A stretch of 32,072 nucleotides of DNA from Phenylobacterium aquaticum. GTDB lineage: Bacteria; Pseudomonadota; Alphaproteobacteria; Caulobacterales; Caulobacteraceae. Location of the stretch: the NCBI RefSeq assembly GCF_947378715.1, contig NZ_CANCLE010000025.1, positions 1 to 32,072 of the forward strand, given 5' to 3'. Positions 23,667-31,638 of the stretch are shown here, one piece after another (within the stretch, counting starts at the first letter, position 1; each line of letters starts with the position of its first letter). Both the position numbers and the translations under genes were made by a program. The notes under the pieces were generated by a model. It searched no databases and was not told the DNA's origin. It was given only the letters and a program-made list of their open reading frames with translations.

Positions 23667-25769
23667 ATGCTCAGGCTCGACGGCGGCGGACAGACCCTCT
23701 TGATCTGGCTGGATGGCGGGCGGCCAAAGCTCGCCTATTGGGGGCCGGCCCTGCCCGCCGACATCGCCGACGATGCGGTGGTCGCCATGGCTGAGATGAC
23801 CCTGCCCCAGGGCGGCATGCTGGATGGCGGCGAGGCCCTGGACCTGTTTCCGGAGGCCGGCGTCGGCTTCACCGGCCACCCCGCCCTGATCGCCCACCGC
23901 GCCGGCGGCGGCTTCGTCACCCAGATGCGGGCGGCGGGCTATGTGGCGTCGCCGGGCGAGATCGAGATCGACCTGACCGATCCCCTGGCCGGCCTGGCGG
24001 TTCGGCTGAGCATCAAGCTCGATCCGGCCACCGGGGTCGCCGCCTTCCACGCGGTGCTCACCAACACCGGCGCCGACGCCCTGTCGCTGGACTGGATGAG
24101 CCCCTGCGCCCTGCCGTTCGCGGAGGTCGAGCTGATGCTGTTCGAGGGGCGCTGGGCCCGCGAATTCCAGACCGTTCGCCAGCAGATCCGCACCGGCCTG
24201 GTGATGAAGGACAACCGCACGGGCCGGACCTCCCACCATGCCCCGCCCTTCATGGTCGCCGGCGCGCCGGGCTTCAGCGAGACGGCGGGGGAGGTGACCG
24301 GCGCGCACCTGGCCTGGAGCGGCGATGCGCGGATGCTGGCCGAGCGCCTGCGCGACGGTCGGGTGCAGATGCAGGCGGGCGAACTGTTCCTGCCCGGCGA
24401 GATGGTCCTGGCGCCTGGCGCGACCTACGAGACCCCGATCCTCTATGCGGCGCGGGGAGAAGGCCTGAACGGGCTTTCGGACCGCTTTCATCCCTTCGTC
24501 CGTGATCAGGTGCTCGACGGGCGGCTGAAGGGCAAGACGCGGCCGGTGCATTTCAACACCTGGGAGGCGGTCTATTTCGACCATGATCTCGACCAGCTGA
24601 AGGCCCTGGCCGAGCTGGCGGCGTCCGTGGGCGCTGAGCGCTTCATCCTGGATGACGGCTGGTTCAAGGGTCGCAACGATGACACCACCAGCCTGGGCGA
24701 CTGGACCGTCGATCCACTGAAATTTCCCGATGGCCTCACGCCCCTGATCGACCATGTCGTCGGCCTGGGCCTGGAGTTCGGCCTGTGGGTCGAGCCGGAG
24801 ATGGCCAATCTGGACTCCGACCTGGTCCGCGCCCATCCCGACTGGATCTTGCATGTCGAGGGGCGCGACCAGCCTGTCGGACGGGGCCAGTACGTGCTGG
24901 ACCTGACCCGGCCGGAAGTGGCCGACAACATCTTCGCCCAGATCGAGGCGCTGCTGGCCGCCCATCCCATCAGCTATTTGAAGTGGGACATGAATCGCGA
25001 CCTGACCCATCCGGCCAGCCGCGGGCGCCCGGCCAGTCACGCCCAGACCCAGGCGGTCTATGCGCTCATCGACCGGCTGCGGGCTTTGCACCCCGACGTC
25101 GAGATCGAGTCCTGCGCCTCGGGAGGCGGCCGCGCGGATTACGAGATCCTCAGGCGCACCGACCGGGTCTGGACCTCTGATTGCAACGATCCGATCGAGC
25201 GCCAGTCGATACAGCGCGGCTTCTCGATCTTCTTCCCGCCCGAGGTGATGGGCGCCCATGTCGGCCCCGCCGCCAGCCACACCACGGCCAGGCGCACCAG
25301 CCTGATGCTGCGGGCCTATACCGCCCTGATCGGTCACATGGGGATCGAGGCCGATGTCAGGGAATTCTCCGACGCCGACCGCGGACGCCTGGCCAAGGCC
25401 ATCGTCCTGCACAAGCGCCTGCGTCCGCTGCTGCATGCCGGCCGCACGACCCGCCAGGACTATCCGGACCCCGGCGCCGTCGCGGTGATGGTCGCGGACG
25501 GGCAGGGCGCCCTGGTCAGCTTCGCCCAGTTGGAGACCCCGCCGCACGGGGCCTTCGCGCCCTTGAGGCTTTCAGGCCTGGAGGCCGAGGCCAGCTATGA
25601 GGTCACCCTGCTGAATCCGCGCGCGGCCCGCCTCGGCCGTCCGATCCCGGCCCTGGTGCGTGGCGAGACCGTTCGCACCACGGGCCGCCTGGTCGCCCAA
25701 CTGGGACTGCCCCTGCCCATTCTGAGAGCCGGAGAGATCGCGCTCTTCGAATTGCGGAAGCTGGGTTAG
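23667..25769 (+). CDS. GH36 alpha-galactosidase
   Basis: Start at ATG 23667 with GGAGAA upstream; an earlier in-frame TTG at 23613 is less likely. The 700-residue protein has the GH36 layout: N-terminal beta-sandwich (about 1-290), TIM barrel beginning VHFNTWEAVYFD, with ILDDGWF and LWVEPEMAN, the nucleophile Asp441 in LKWDMNRD, SCASGGGRADYEILRR, and the acid/base Asp505 in TSDCNDPIERQ, then a C-terminal beta-domain. It hydrolyses alpha-1,6-galactosides such as melibiose or raffinose. No signal peptide is visible, so the enzyme is probably cytoplasmic and depends on a sugar importer not seen here. Its stop overlaps the converging regulator stop by four bases. Confidence 0.93.
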   Translation: MLRLDGGGQTLLIWLDGGRPKLAYWGPALPADIADDAVVAMAEMTLPQGGMLDGGEALDLFPEAGVGFTGHPALIAHRAGGGFVTQMRAAGYVASPGEIEIDLTDPLAGLAVRLSIKLDPATGVAAFHAVLTNTGADALSLDWMSPCALPFAEVELMLFEGRWAREFQTVRQQIRTGLVMKDNRTGRTSHHAPPFMVAGAPGFSETAGEVTGAHLAWSGDARMLAERLRDGRVQMQAGELFLPGEMVLAPGATYETPILYAARGEGLNGLSDRFHPFVRDQVLDGRLKGKTRPVHFNTWEAVYFDHDLDQLKALAELAASVGAERFILDDGWFKGRNDDTTSLGDWTVDPLKFPDGLTPLIDHVVGLGLEFGLWVEPEMANLDSDLVRAHPDWILHVEGRDQPVGRGQYVLDLTRPEVADNIFAQIEALLAAHPISYLKWDMNRDLTHPASRGRPASHAQTQAVYALIDRLRALHPDVEIESCASGGGRADYEILRRTDRVWTSDCNDPIERQSIQRGFSIFFPPEVMGAHVGPAASHTTARRTSLMLRAYTALIGHMGIEADVREFSDADRGRLAKAIVLHKRLRPLLHAGRTTRQDYPDPGAVAVMVADGQGALVSFAQLETPPHGAFAPLRLSGLEAEASYEVTLLNPRAARLGRPIPALVRGETVRTTGRLVAQLGLPLPILRAGEIALFELRKLG

Positions 25770-26731
25770 AGCAGGCTTGGGATGGTGTGCACGCCGCTGG
25801 AGCGCCGGGCGCGAACGCTTCGGGGCATAGGCATGCCAACCTGGTGAAGCGCCTGCACGAAGGCCACGGTGGCCTCCCAGCCGCGCAGGGCTATGGCGCC
25901 GACCTGTTCGCCGGTCAGAACATCAGCCGGGGCGATCAACCCGCCGCGCCCCCGCGCCTCCAGCCAACCCTCGGCCAGCAGTTCATCGACGATTTTGGTT
26001 GTGGCTTCCCGGGGCAGCTCCAGCCTGCGGGCCAGGGCGGTCCGCGACACGGGCCGCCGCAAGTCGTCGGGCAGCACGCCCGAACCGTGCATCAGCGCCT
26101 GGGTCAGGTCCGACGAAGCGCGCAGGGCGTCATAGTTCGCGTCGCAGACGCCGACGAAGATCACCGCCTTGCGCGGTTCCCAGCCCAGTCGCCGCAGGAA
26201 CTCTGGAATCCCGCTGTCCAGGAAGTGGCGCATATAGAGCCGCACCACCCGGCGTCGCGTCTCATGGGCAGCGACATGGTCCATCGGGAGTTGCACGCCC
26301 AGGGCGGCGAGATCCTCAAGGAAGGCGGCGACCTCCACGAAGACCTCCCGGTGGATTCGCTCCATCGCGGGGCCGCGCAGCAGGGCGGGCGCCGCCAGAT
26401 AGCCACCGCCCGACCGCAGGACCATGCCCCGCGCCTCAAGTTCGGAGAGCCGGCGCGCGGCGACCGCCTCGGGCAGACCCACGTGGAACGCCAGGCTATC
26501 GACCGGCTCGGGTCGCCGGATGGCCAACAGCTGCTCGGCCTGGTCCTCGGTCTCGTCGGGTTGGGGAAAAGTGGTTCGCGCGCCCGTCAGCCAGCCCAGC
26601 CCAGCAATCAGGATGGCGTCGGTCGGCTCGGGGCCGACAATGGCCTTCATCGTGCGCAGAAAGTCGAAAGTCTGGCTGACCAGGCAATGCATCACCGGCC
26701 GATAGAGGGGGCGGCCGCTGCTCTCCCGCAT
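25766..26731 (-). CDS. Unrecognised regulator-like protein with two winged-helix-like segments
   Basis: I chose ATG 26731 because GGGAGGGGCG precedes it with ideal spacing; an upstream start at 26770 is less likely. The 321-residue protein has two similar helix-turn-helix-like stretches: PVDSLAFHVGLPEAVAARRL with SELEARGMVL (about residues 80-115), and RTALARRLELPREATTKIVD with ELLAEGWLEARG (about 232-270), each ending in a wing-like Gly-rich turn. Between them lies a helical region with FLRRLGWEPRKAVIFVGVCD. This suggests a DNA-binding regulator made of two winged helices around a sensor or dimer region. I cannot name a family. It follows the ScfR-type gene by 88 bases in the same direction. 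Confidence 0.6.
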   Translation of the reverse strand: MRESSGRPLYRPVMHCLVSQTFDFLRTMKAIVGPEPTDAILIAGLGWLTGARTTFPQPDETEDQAEQLLAIRRPEPVDSLAFHVGLPEAVAARRLSELEARGMVLRSGGGYLAAPALLRGPAMERIHREVFVEVAAFLEDLAALGVQLPMDHVAAHETRRRVVRLYMRHFLDSGIPEFLRRLGWEPRKAVIFVGVCDANYDALRASSDLTQALMHGSGVLPDDLRRPVSRTALARRLELPREATTKIVDELLAEGWLEARGRGGLIAPADVLTGEQVGAIALRGWEATVAFVQALHQVGMPMPRSVRARRSSGVHTIPSLL

Positions 26732-26819
26732 GATTTCGCCCCTCCCGTTGAACCTTTGTCTAATGATCATGCGATCGCGGGGCGCGTGTCGATATGCCCA
26801 AAATGGGTAACGACGCCGC

Positions 26820-28241
26820 CTAACCCGGCGGTTCGGTGATCCGATAGGGCACCACGCTGCGCTCCTCGGCCGGCACCCAGATTGGCCGATCGACCGGTGG
26901 GAAGGCCCGCTGTGCGCAGTCGGTGCGCTCGCAGATGCGACAGGAAATGCCGATGCGGGCCGGTCGGCCCTTGAGGTCGACCCCCTCTGAATAGACCAGG
27001 GCGTCGGCGTATTGCAGCTCGCAGCCGAAGCCCAGCACGTATCGCCGGTCCGGTTCCAGGAACGAGCCTGAGCGCTTCACCACACTGCGGGCGACGCACA
27101 GATAGCGCACGCCGTCCGGCATCTCGGCCACCTGCACCAGGAACCGATCAGGGTGGCCGATGGCGTCATGGACATTCCACAACGGGCAGGCGCCGCCGAA
27201 CCGGGCGAACTGGAAACGCGTGGCGCTATGGCGTTTGGTGATGTTCCCGGCATGGTCCAGGCGCACGAAATAGAACGGCACGCCCCGCGCCCCGGGCCGT
27301 TGCAGGGTCGAGAGCCGGTGGCAGACCTGCTCCAGGCTGGACTGGAACCGGCGGGCCAGCCGCTCGACATCGTGGCGAAGCTCCCGCGCGGCCGCGGCGA
27401 ACTGGCGATAGGGCAGGACCAGGGCCCCGGCCGCATAGTTGCGCAGACCCACCCGGCAGACATCGCGGGCGGCGTCGCCATGCAGGCCCGAGGCCGCGAG
27501 CTCCGCCTCGATCAGGTCGCCCAGTTCGGCCGAGACGATGTGGAAGGCCATCTGAAAGGCCCGCGTGGCGACCGGCTGGGTGGCGCCCAAGGTCAGGGTG
27601 CGGCTCTCTGCGTCATAGCGGCGCATCAGGTCGCCAGCCCCGTCGCGCAGGACGCTCTGATTCATGGCGCCGCGCAGATGGGCCTCGAGCAAGGCCTCCA
27701 GCGGCGCGTCGCTCCCCAGGCCCATGCGCGCCGACAGGGCTTCGGCCGCCAGGTCCAGCTCATGCAGATAGTTGTTCTTGTAGTGGAAGAAGTCGCGGAC
27801 CTCTTCATAGGGCAGCAGCGAGCTGGCGGCGGCGGTCTCGTCCACGGCCACGGCGGCGTCGGCCTGGCGCAGGCGATCCTCCAGCCGGGCATAGGCGCGG
27901 TGCAGTTCGAGGAACCGGTGAGCGAAGGCCGGCGCTGTCGAGGCCACATGCTTGATCTCGGGGAAGGACAGGGCGCCGGACGGATCGTTCAGCCCGGCGG
28001 TGGCCTCGCGCAGATCGGCGATCAGCCGCTGGTCGTCATCGGCGTCGAGGGCGCCGGCGTCGACCTCGAAGGTCTTCATCATGGCCAGCAGCACGCGGGC
28101 CGAGACCGGTCGCTGATTGGCCTCGATCTGGGAGAGATAGCTGATCGACAGGCCCAGCAGGCCGCTGGCCGTCTCCAGGGTCCAGCCCCGCTCCTGGCGC
28201 AGCCTGCGCGCCTTGGGTCCGACGAAAAGTTTGTCCGCCAT
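26820..28241 (-). CDS. ScfR/RamB-type regulator (XRE helix-turn-helix, IrrE-like domain, C-terminal ScfR domain)
   Basis: A 473-residue protein from ATG 28241. Residues about 8-62 are an XRE helix-turn-helix (LRQERGWTLETASGLLGLSI). A central helical domain of the IrrE/ImmA type follows, apparently without the HExxH zinc site (the stretch near residue 200 reads FQMAFHIVSAEL). The C-terminal half matches the short-chain fatty acyl regulator domain: RFQFARFGGACPLWNVHDA and a Cys-rich end SCRICERTDCAQRAFPP with Cys434, Cys437 and Cys442. Proteins of this family (RamB, PrpR) control propionate, acetate and glyoxylate metabolism, and the Cys cluster may bind a metal or Fe-S centre. No metabolic gene of that kind is adjacent. 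Three tandem 8-bp elements just upstream suggest autoregulation. Confidence 0.88.
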   Translation of the reverse strand: MADKLFVGPKARRLRQERGWTLETASGLLGLSISYLSQIEANQRPVSARVLLAMMKTFEVDAGALDADDDQRLIADLREATAGLNDPSGALSFPEIKHVASTAPAFAHRFLELHRAYARLEDRLRQADAAVAVDETAAASSLLPYEEVRDFFHYKNNYLHELDLAAEALSARMGLGSDAPLEALLEAHLRGAMNQSVLRDGAGDLMRRYDAESRTLTLGATQPVATRAFQMAFHIVSAELGDLIEAELAASGLHGDAARDVCRVGLRNYAAGALVLPYRQFAAAARELRHDVERLARRFQSSLEQVCHRLSTLQRPGARGVPFYFVRLDHAGNITKRHSATRFQFARFGGACPLWNVHDAIGHPDRFLVQVAEMPDGVRYLCVARSVVKRSGSFLEPDRRYVLGFGCELQYADALVYSEGVDLKGRPARIGISCRICERTDCAQRAFPPVDRPIWVPAEERSVVPYRITEPPG

Positions 28242-28244
28242 CAG

Positions 28245-28268
28245 TTTCGCATTTTTGCAGTTTTACAA
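28245..28268. promoter_or_regulatory. Three tandem 8-bp TTTtGCAx elements before the ScfR-type gene
   Basis: TTTCGCAT, TTTTGCAG and TTTTACAA follow each other without a gap, ending 3 bases before the start codon of the ScfR-type gene. The TTTGCA core resembles the reported target of RamB/PrpR-type regulators, so autoregulation is plausible. The exact arrangement has not been checked against a binding profile. Confidence 0.4.
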
Positions 28269-28340
28269 GAAACGGGGAGTGATCGTTCACAGCTTGGCCC
28301 ATTTCCGACCCAATGGCACGAGGAAATTGCTCAACTTTCG

Positions 28341-28350
28341 CCGGCGCCGG
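28341..28350. promoter_or_regulatory. CCGGCGCCGG dyad upstream of the MerR gene
   Basis: A perfect 10-bp palindrome lies between TTGCTC (28327-28332) and TAAGGT (28355-28360). MerR-type regulators bind dyads inside stretched promoter spacers, but the spacing here (22 bases) is longer than the usual 19-20. In GC-rich DNA such palindromes also occur by chance. Confidence 0.2.
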
Positions 28351-28417
28351 TGCGTAAGGTGTTTTGCAGCTTCGCAGGCCACGCATCCGGGCCTGTCCAC
28401 CGTTGGGAGACCTCGAA

Positions 28418-28780
28418 ATGGCGACGACCCGGTCCATGGCCACCATCACTCAGCTGTCCGAACTGTTTGGTCTGACGCCGCGCGCGATCCGCTTCTATGA
28501 GGAGCGTGGCCTGGTCGAGAGCGGGCGCGACATGTTCAACCGCCGCCTTTACGACATGCCGGCCCGGGAGCGGCTGCGCGCCATCGCCGAACTGCGTCGC
28601 GCGGGCCTCGGCCTGGAAGAGATCGAGGGCGTCCTGACCCTGGAGGACGGCGAAGCCCGCAACGCCCGGATCGTCGAGGCGCTTGATCGCCGCCGAGACC
28701 AGCTGGAAAGCGACCTCAATGTCCTGCGCGTCGCCATGGATCGCTATCAGGTCCAGGGCGCCCGCAAGGTCGCCGCCTAA
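28418..28780 (+). CDS. MerR-family transcriptional regulator
   Basis: A 120-residue protein starting at ATG 28418, with TGGGAGA upstream. Residues about 8-75 form the MerR winged helix: TITQLSELFGLTPRAIRFYE, then ERGLV, and RLYDMPARERLRAIAELRRAG. A coiled-coil dimerisation helix follows (RIVEALDRRRDQLESDLNVL). There is no C-terminal effector domain and no cysteine cluster, so it is one of the small MerR proteins whose signal cannot be read from sequence. It is divergent from the ScfR-type gene across a 176-base gap. Confidence 0.88.
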   Translation: MATTRSMATITQLSELFGLTPRAIRFYEERGLVESGRDMFNRRLYDMPARERLRAIAELRRAGLGLEEIEGVLTLEDGEARNARIVEALDRRRDQLESDLNVLRVAMDRYQVQGARKVAA

Positions 28781-28816
28781 GGCCGATTTCGGGACCACGC
28801 GCCCCGGTCGCCGCGC

Positions 28817-29260
28817 TCAAAAGCGCTGCGGCAGGGGCTGCAGGTCCGGCCCGACCCAGGCGCGGCGCGCCTCGACCGAGAACAGGGTCGCCTTGGACCA
28901 ATAGGCCAGGGGCCAGTCCGAGCGACCCAGCTCCGTCGCCATCAGCACATCGACCACCTCGTGCAGCGGCCTGGCCGCCGGCTGGTGGCTTAGCACCGAT
29001 ATGGCCGCCGTCATCGAGGCTCGGGTGATGGTCTCATGATAGCCGCCGCTGTCGGTGTTCGGCGTGTCCGTCGCCTCATTATAGGCGCGGATGATCTCGG
29101 CCATCCGCTCGGCCAAGGGCAGGTCCGGCCGGGAGCGCAGCAGCCACAGGGCGGCGGCGAAGTGGGCCGCATGGGTCCATTCCGCCTTGGGCAGGGTTCG
29201 GTCGAGCAGGCCTAGGCCGATACGGGCGACGGCGTCGTCATCGAGATAGTGCTTGGTCAT
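28817..29260 (-). CDS. Conserved-looking small protein of unknown function
   Basis: From ATG 29260 the product has 147 residues; a second in-frame ATG at 29299 lies directly at the terminator T-run and is unlikely. It is soluble, with AEWTHAAHFAAALWLLRSRP and EIIRAYNEATDTPNTDSGG, then GYHETITRASMTAAISVL, which contain several His and Asp residues that could bind a metal. I recognise the pattern as that of a widespread uncharacterised family but cannot name it. It sits downstream of a 26-codon ORF and a terminator, which suggests its expression may be set by attenuation. Confidence 0.7.
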   Translation of the reverse strand: MTKHYLDDDAVARIGLGLLDRTLPKAEWTHAAHFAAALWLLRSRPDLPLAERMAEIIRAYNEATDTPNTDSGGYHETITRASMTAAISVLSHQPAARPLHEVVDVLMATELGRSDWPLAYWSKATLFSVEARRAWVGPDLQPLPQRF

Positions 29261-29300
29261 GGTGGGCTCTCTGTGGGGATCAGGCCCGGACAGCGACATG

Positions 29301-29324
29301 AAAAACCCCGCCGGCCGGGCGGGG
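29301..29324 (-). terminator. Rho-independent terminator (leftward) between the small ORF and the 147-aa gene
   Basis: Read on the minus strand, CCCCGCC (29324-29318) pairs with GGCGGGG (29312-29306) around a 5-nt loop, followed by TTTTT (29305-29301). A second hairpin with arms GCTCA/TGAGC lies just 5' of it at 29331-29343. The terminator lies 41 bases before the start codon of the 147-aa gene, an attenuator-like position. Confidence 0.85.
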
Positions 29325-29352
29325 TGGGCGGCTCAGCCTGAGCGGACGGATG

Positions 29353-29433
29353 TCAGCCGAGGTTCTGCGCGCGCGCCGACGCCGCCGAGATGCGGCGTTG
29401 CTGTTGTCGGGCGAGGGGCAGGGCGTGAGCCAT
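29353..29433 (-). CDS. 26-codon small ORF, possible leader peptide
   Basis: ATG at 29433-29431, stop TGA at 29355-29353. A strong Shine-Dalgarno sequence, AAGGA (29443-29439), lies 5 bases before the ATG, the best evidence that it is translated. The peptide begins MAHALPLARQQQRR and is rich in Arg, Gln and Ala. A GC-rich hairpin (CGCCG-CATCT-CGGCG) lies inside the coding part, another follows the stop and the terminator comes next, so the mRNA has three hairpins in a row. It may be a leader peptide for the 147-aa gene or the last small cistron of the hutF-hutC transcript. Codons for a single amino acid are not clearly clustered except Gln (three in a row) and Arg. Confidence 0.5.
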   Translation of the reverse strand: MAHALPLARQQQRRISAASARAQNLG

Positions 29434-29464
29434 GGTTTTCCTTTGGCGCGCGCCTTCCAGCCTG

Positions 29465-30181
29465 TCAACGGCCGGGGCCGAACTCCGCGACCAGGTCATA
29501 GCGGTCGCCTGGGAACAGCTGGCGCGCGAAGGTGACGCCGGCCCCGGCCCGCCAGGTCCAGCGTTCCACCTGCAGGCAGGCCGCGCCGCGCGCCAGGCCC
29601 AGGCGGCGGGCCTGGCCAGCGTCGGCGGCGACGGCGGTGATCCGGTGGCGCGCCTCGGTCCAGGGCACGTGACGCAACAGCCAGGCGCCGGGCGCCTCGT
29701 GGGTGAAATCCTGGGTCTCGGCGTCGGGCGTCGAGGCCAGGCTGATGATCCGCGTCTCCAGGCCGAAAGGCTCGCCGGCCGCCATGTGCAGGCCGCAGAC
29801 CGCCAGCACCTGGTCCGGCGCCGCCAGGGCGGCCTCGCCGGGGTCGTCCGTCGCAGGCGCGCGGACTTCCCGGGCCAGCAGGGTGAAGGCGTAGGTCTCG
29901 CCCCGCGCGGCGATCAGGGCCCCGATGTCGGGGATCTCCAGCACGGCGGTGACCACGTGGGGCCGGGCGACCAGGGTGCCGGCCCGCTTGTTGCGGGTCA
30001 CGAGGCCGGAGGCGGCGAGCGCGGTGATCGCCTTGTGCACCGTCATCCGCGCACAGCCATATTCCGCCATCAGGGCGGCCTCGGTCGGAATGCGATGACC
30101 GGGCGGCCATTCGCCGGAGCGAATGCGAGCCTCCAGCTCGGCGCGAATTCGCCGCTCCAGGCCAGGCGCGCGGAGCGTCAA
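29465..30181 (-). CDS. hutC: HutC, GntR-family repressor of histidine utilisation
   Basis: The start is a TTG at 30181-30179 that overlaps the hutF stop as TTGA; no ATG or GTG lies near the expected N-terminus, and the resulting 238 residues match HutC length. Residues about 8-75 form the GntR winged helix (SGEWPPGHRIPTEAALMAEY, then CARMTVHKAITALAASGLV). The rest is the UTRA effector domain with AGEPFGLETRIISL and the C-terminal FARQLFPGDRYDLVAEF, both typical of HutC. HutC represses hut genes and is released by urocanate. The palindrome between hutF and hutI is its probable operator. Confidence 0.9.
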   Translation of the reverse strand: MTLRAPGLERRIRAELEARIRSGEWPPGHRIPTEAALMAEYGCARMTVHKAITALAASGLVTRNKRAGTLVARPHVVTAVLEIPDIGALIAARGETYAFTLLAREVRAPATDDPGEAALAAPDQVLAVCGLHMAAGEPFGLETRIISLASTPDAETQDFTHEAPGAWLLRHVPWTEARHRITAVAADAGQARRLGLARGAACLQVERWTWRAGAGVTFARQLFPGDRYDLVAEFGPGR

Positions 30182-31545
30182 GACGCCAGCAGCCGGGTCA
30201 CGGCGCGCCGATAGCGGGTCTCGACATCCTTCGCCCGTCGATGCCGTCCGCCCTTCACCACCCGCGTCCCCCGCCGCCACACATGATCCACCGCGCCGCC
30301 CGCGAAGATCCAGCTGTCCAGCAGGGCGTCGCCGCGCCGGCCGATCATAGAGGGGTGTTCGGCGGCCAGGGATACGATATCCGCCGTGGCGCCCACCGCC
30401 AGGCCGGCGGGTGACTGTGCAAGCGCCTGGGCGCCACCGGCCTGGGCGCCCAGGAACAGACGCGCGCCGGTCGAGGGCCGATCGGCCCCCAGCACATTGC
30501 GGCCGCGCCGGGTCAGGCGCTGGGCGTATTCCACCAGCCTGAGCTCCTGGGCCGCGTCGATCTGGATGTTGGAGTCGGTGCCAAGCGCGATGGCCCCGCC
30601 GGCGTCCAGATAGGCCAGGGCCGGGAACACCCCGTCGCCGAGATTGGCCTCGGTGATGGGGCACAGACCCGCGACCGCGCCGCTGGCCGCCAGGCCCTGG
30701 GTCTCCGCCGCGTCCAGATGGGTGGCGTGGATCAGGCACCAGCGGGGGTCGAGGCCGATCTCGTCCAGCAGCCACTGGACGGGACGACGTCCCGACCAGG
30801 CCAGGCAGTCTGCGACCTCCTTGACCTGTTCGGCGGCGTGGATGTGCCGGGGGCCTTCCGGCGACAGGGCCAGGACCCGGCGAAGGTCGTCCGGGGTCAC
30901 GGCCCGCAGGCTATGCGGCGCTACGCCCAGATTGGCGTCGGGCAGGGCGGCGATCACCTCGCGGCTGCGCTCATGAAGCGCCGCGAACCGGTCGATATCA
31001 TTGAGGAACCGTCGCTGCCCTGGAACCGCCGCCGCGCCGCCGAATCCGCCCTGGGCGTAGTGGACCGGCAGCAGGGTCAGGCCGATCCCGGTCTCGGCCG
31101 CCGCCGCCGCGATACGGCCGGCCATCTCCCCCAGGTCGGCATAGGGCAGGCCTTCCGGGTCATGGTGCAGATAGTGGAATTCGCCGACCCGGGTGAAGCC
31201 GGCCTGCAGCATCTCGACATAGGCCTGGGCGGCGATGGCCTCGACATCGTCGGGGTTCAGGCGGTCCAGGAAGCGGTACATCAGCGCCCGCCAGCTCCAG
31301 AAATCATCCCCGTCGCCGCCGCGATATTCGGTCAGGCCCGCCATGCCGCGCTGGAAGGCGTGGCTGTGGACATTGGCCAGGCCCGGAAGGGCGATGGCGT
31401 GGACTTCATCGCCAGCGGCTGGCTCGACGCCAACCGTGATCGCCGTGATCCGTCCGCCCGCCAGGGTCAGGCGCACGCGGTCGGCCCAGGCCTCGCCCAG
31501 CAGGGCGGTCTCGAACCACAGGGAGGTCGGGGTGAGCTCGGTCAT
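30178..31545 (-). CDS. hutF: HutF, N-formimino-L-glutamate deiminase
   Basis: Start at ATG 31545 with AAGGA upstream; in-frame starts a few codons earlier lack a ribosome site. The 455-residue amidohydrolase has the metal motif ANVHSHAFQRG (His60, His62), VGEFHYLHHDPEG, RHIHAAEQVKEV, WCLIHATHLD and the late LGTDSNIQID with catalytic Asp. HutF converts N-formimino-glutamate to N-formyl-glutamate and ammonia, so this organism should use the five-step histidine pathway ending in HutG (formylglutamate deformylase), which is not in the window. It is the first gene of the leftward hutF-hutC pair and divergent from hutI. Confidence 0.93.
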   Translation of the reverse strand: MTELTPTSLWFETALLGEAWADRVRLTLAGGRITAITVGVEPAAGDEVHAIALPGLANVHSHAFQRGMAGLTEYRGGDGDDFWSWRALMYRFLDRLNPDDVEAIAAQAYVEMLQAGFTRVGEFHYLHHDPEGLPYADLGEMAGRIAAAAAETGIGLTLLPVHYAQGGFGGAAAVPGQRRFLNDIDRFAALHERSREVIAALPDANLGVAPHSLRAVTPDDLRRVLALSPEGPRHIHAAEQVKEVADCLAWSGRRPVQWLLDEIGLDPRWCLIHATHLDAAETQGLAASGAVAGLCPITEANLGDGVFPALAYLDAGGAIALGTDSNIQIDAAQELRLVEYAQRLTRRGRNVLGADRPSTGARLFLGAQAGGAQALAQSPAGLAVGATADIVSLAAEHPSMIGRRGDALLDSWIFAGGAVDHVWRRGTRVVKGGRHRRAKDVETRYRRAVTRLLAS

Positions 31546-31570
31546 GGGCGCATCCTTCATCGCCGATGGC

Positions 31571-31590
31571 AATTATGTCTAGACATTATT
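31571..31590. promoter_or_regulatory. Probable HutC operator between hutF and hutI
   Basis: The perfect 12-bp palindrome ATGTCTAGACAT (31575-31586) extends to a 20-bp dyad with one mismatched pair. It lies in the 93-base gap between the divergent hutF and hutI starts. GntR/HutC proteins bind short AT-flanked palindromes with TGT...ACA ends, which this fits, so one site could control both directions. Confidence 0.7.
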
Positions 31591-31638
31591 GTCGCCTTGG
31601 CCAAGTCTCCGGCGCACGAACCTCGAAGGGAGTCCTCC

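Noticed and set aside
23439..25547. 702-aa minus-strand ORF over the alpha-galactosidase
   Set aside because: Antisense shadow; the plus strand has GH36 catalytic motifs.
26797..26807. CCCA-AAA-TGGG dyad in the gap before the two-winged-helix regulator
   Set aside because: Four-base-pair arms are too short to call an operator without comparison to relatives.
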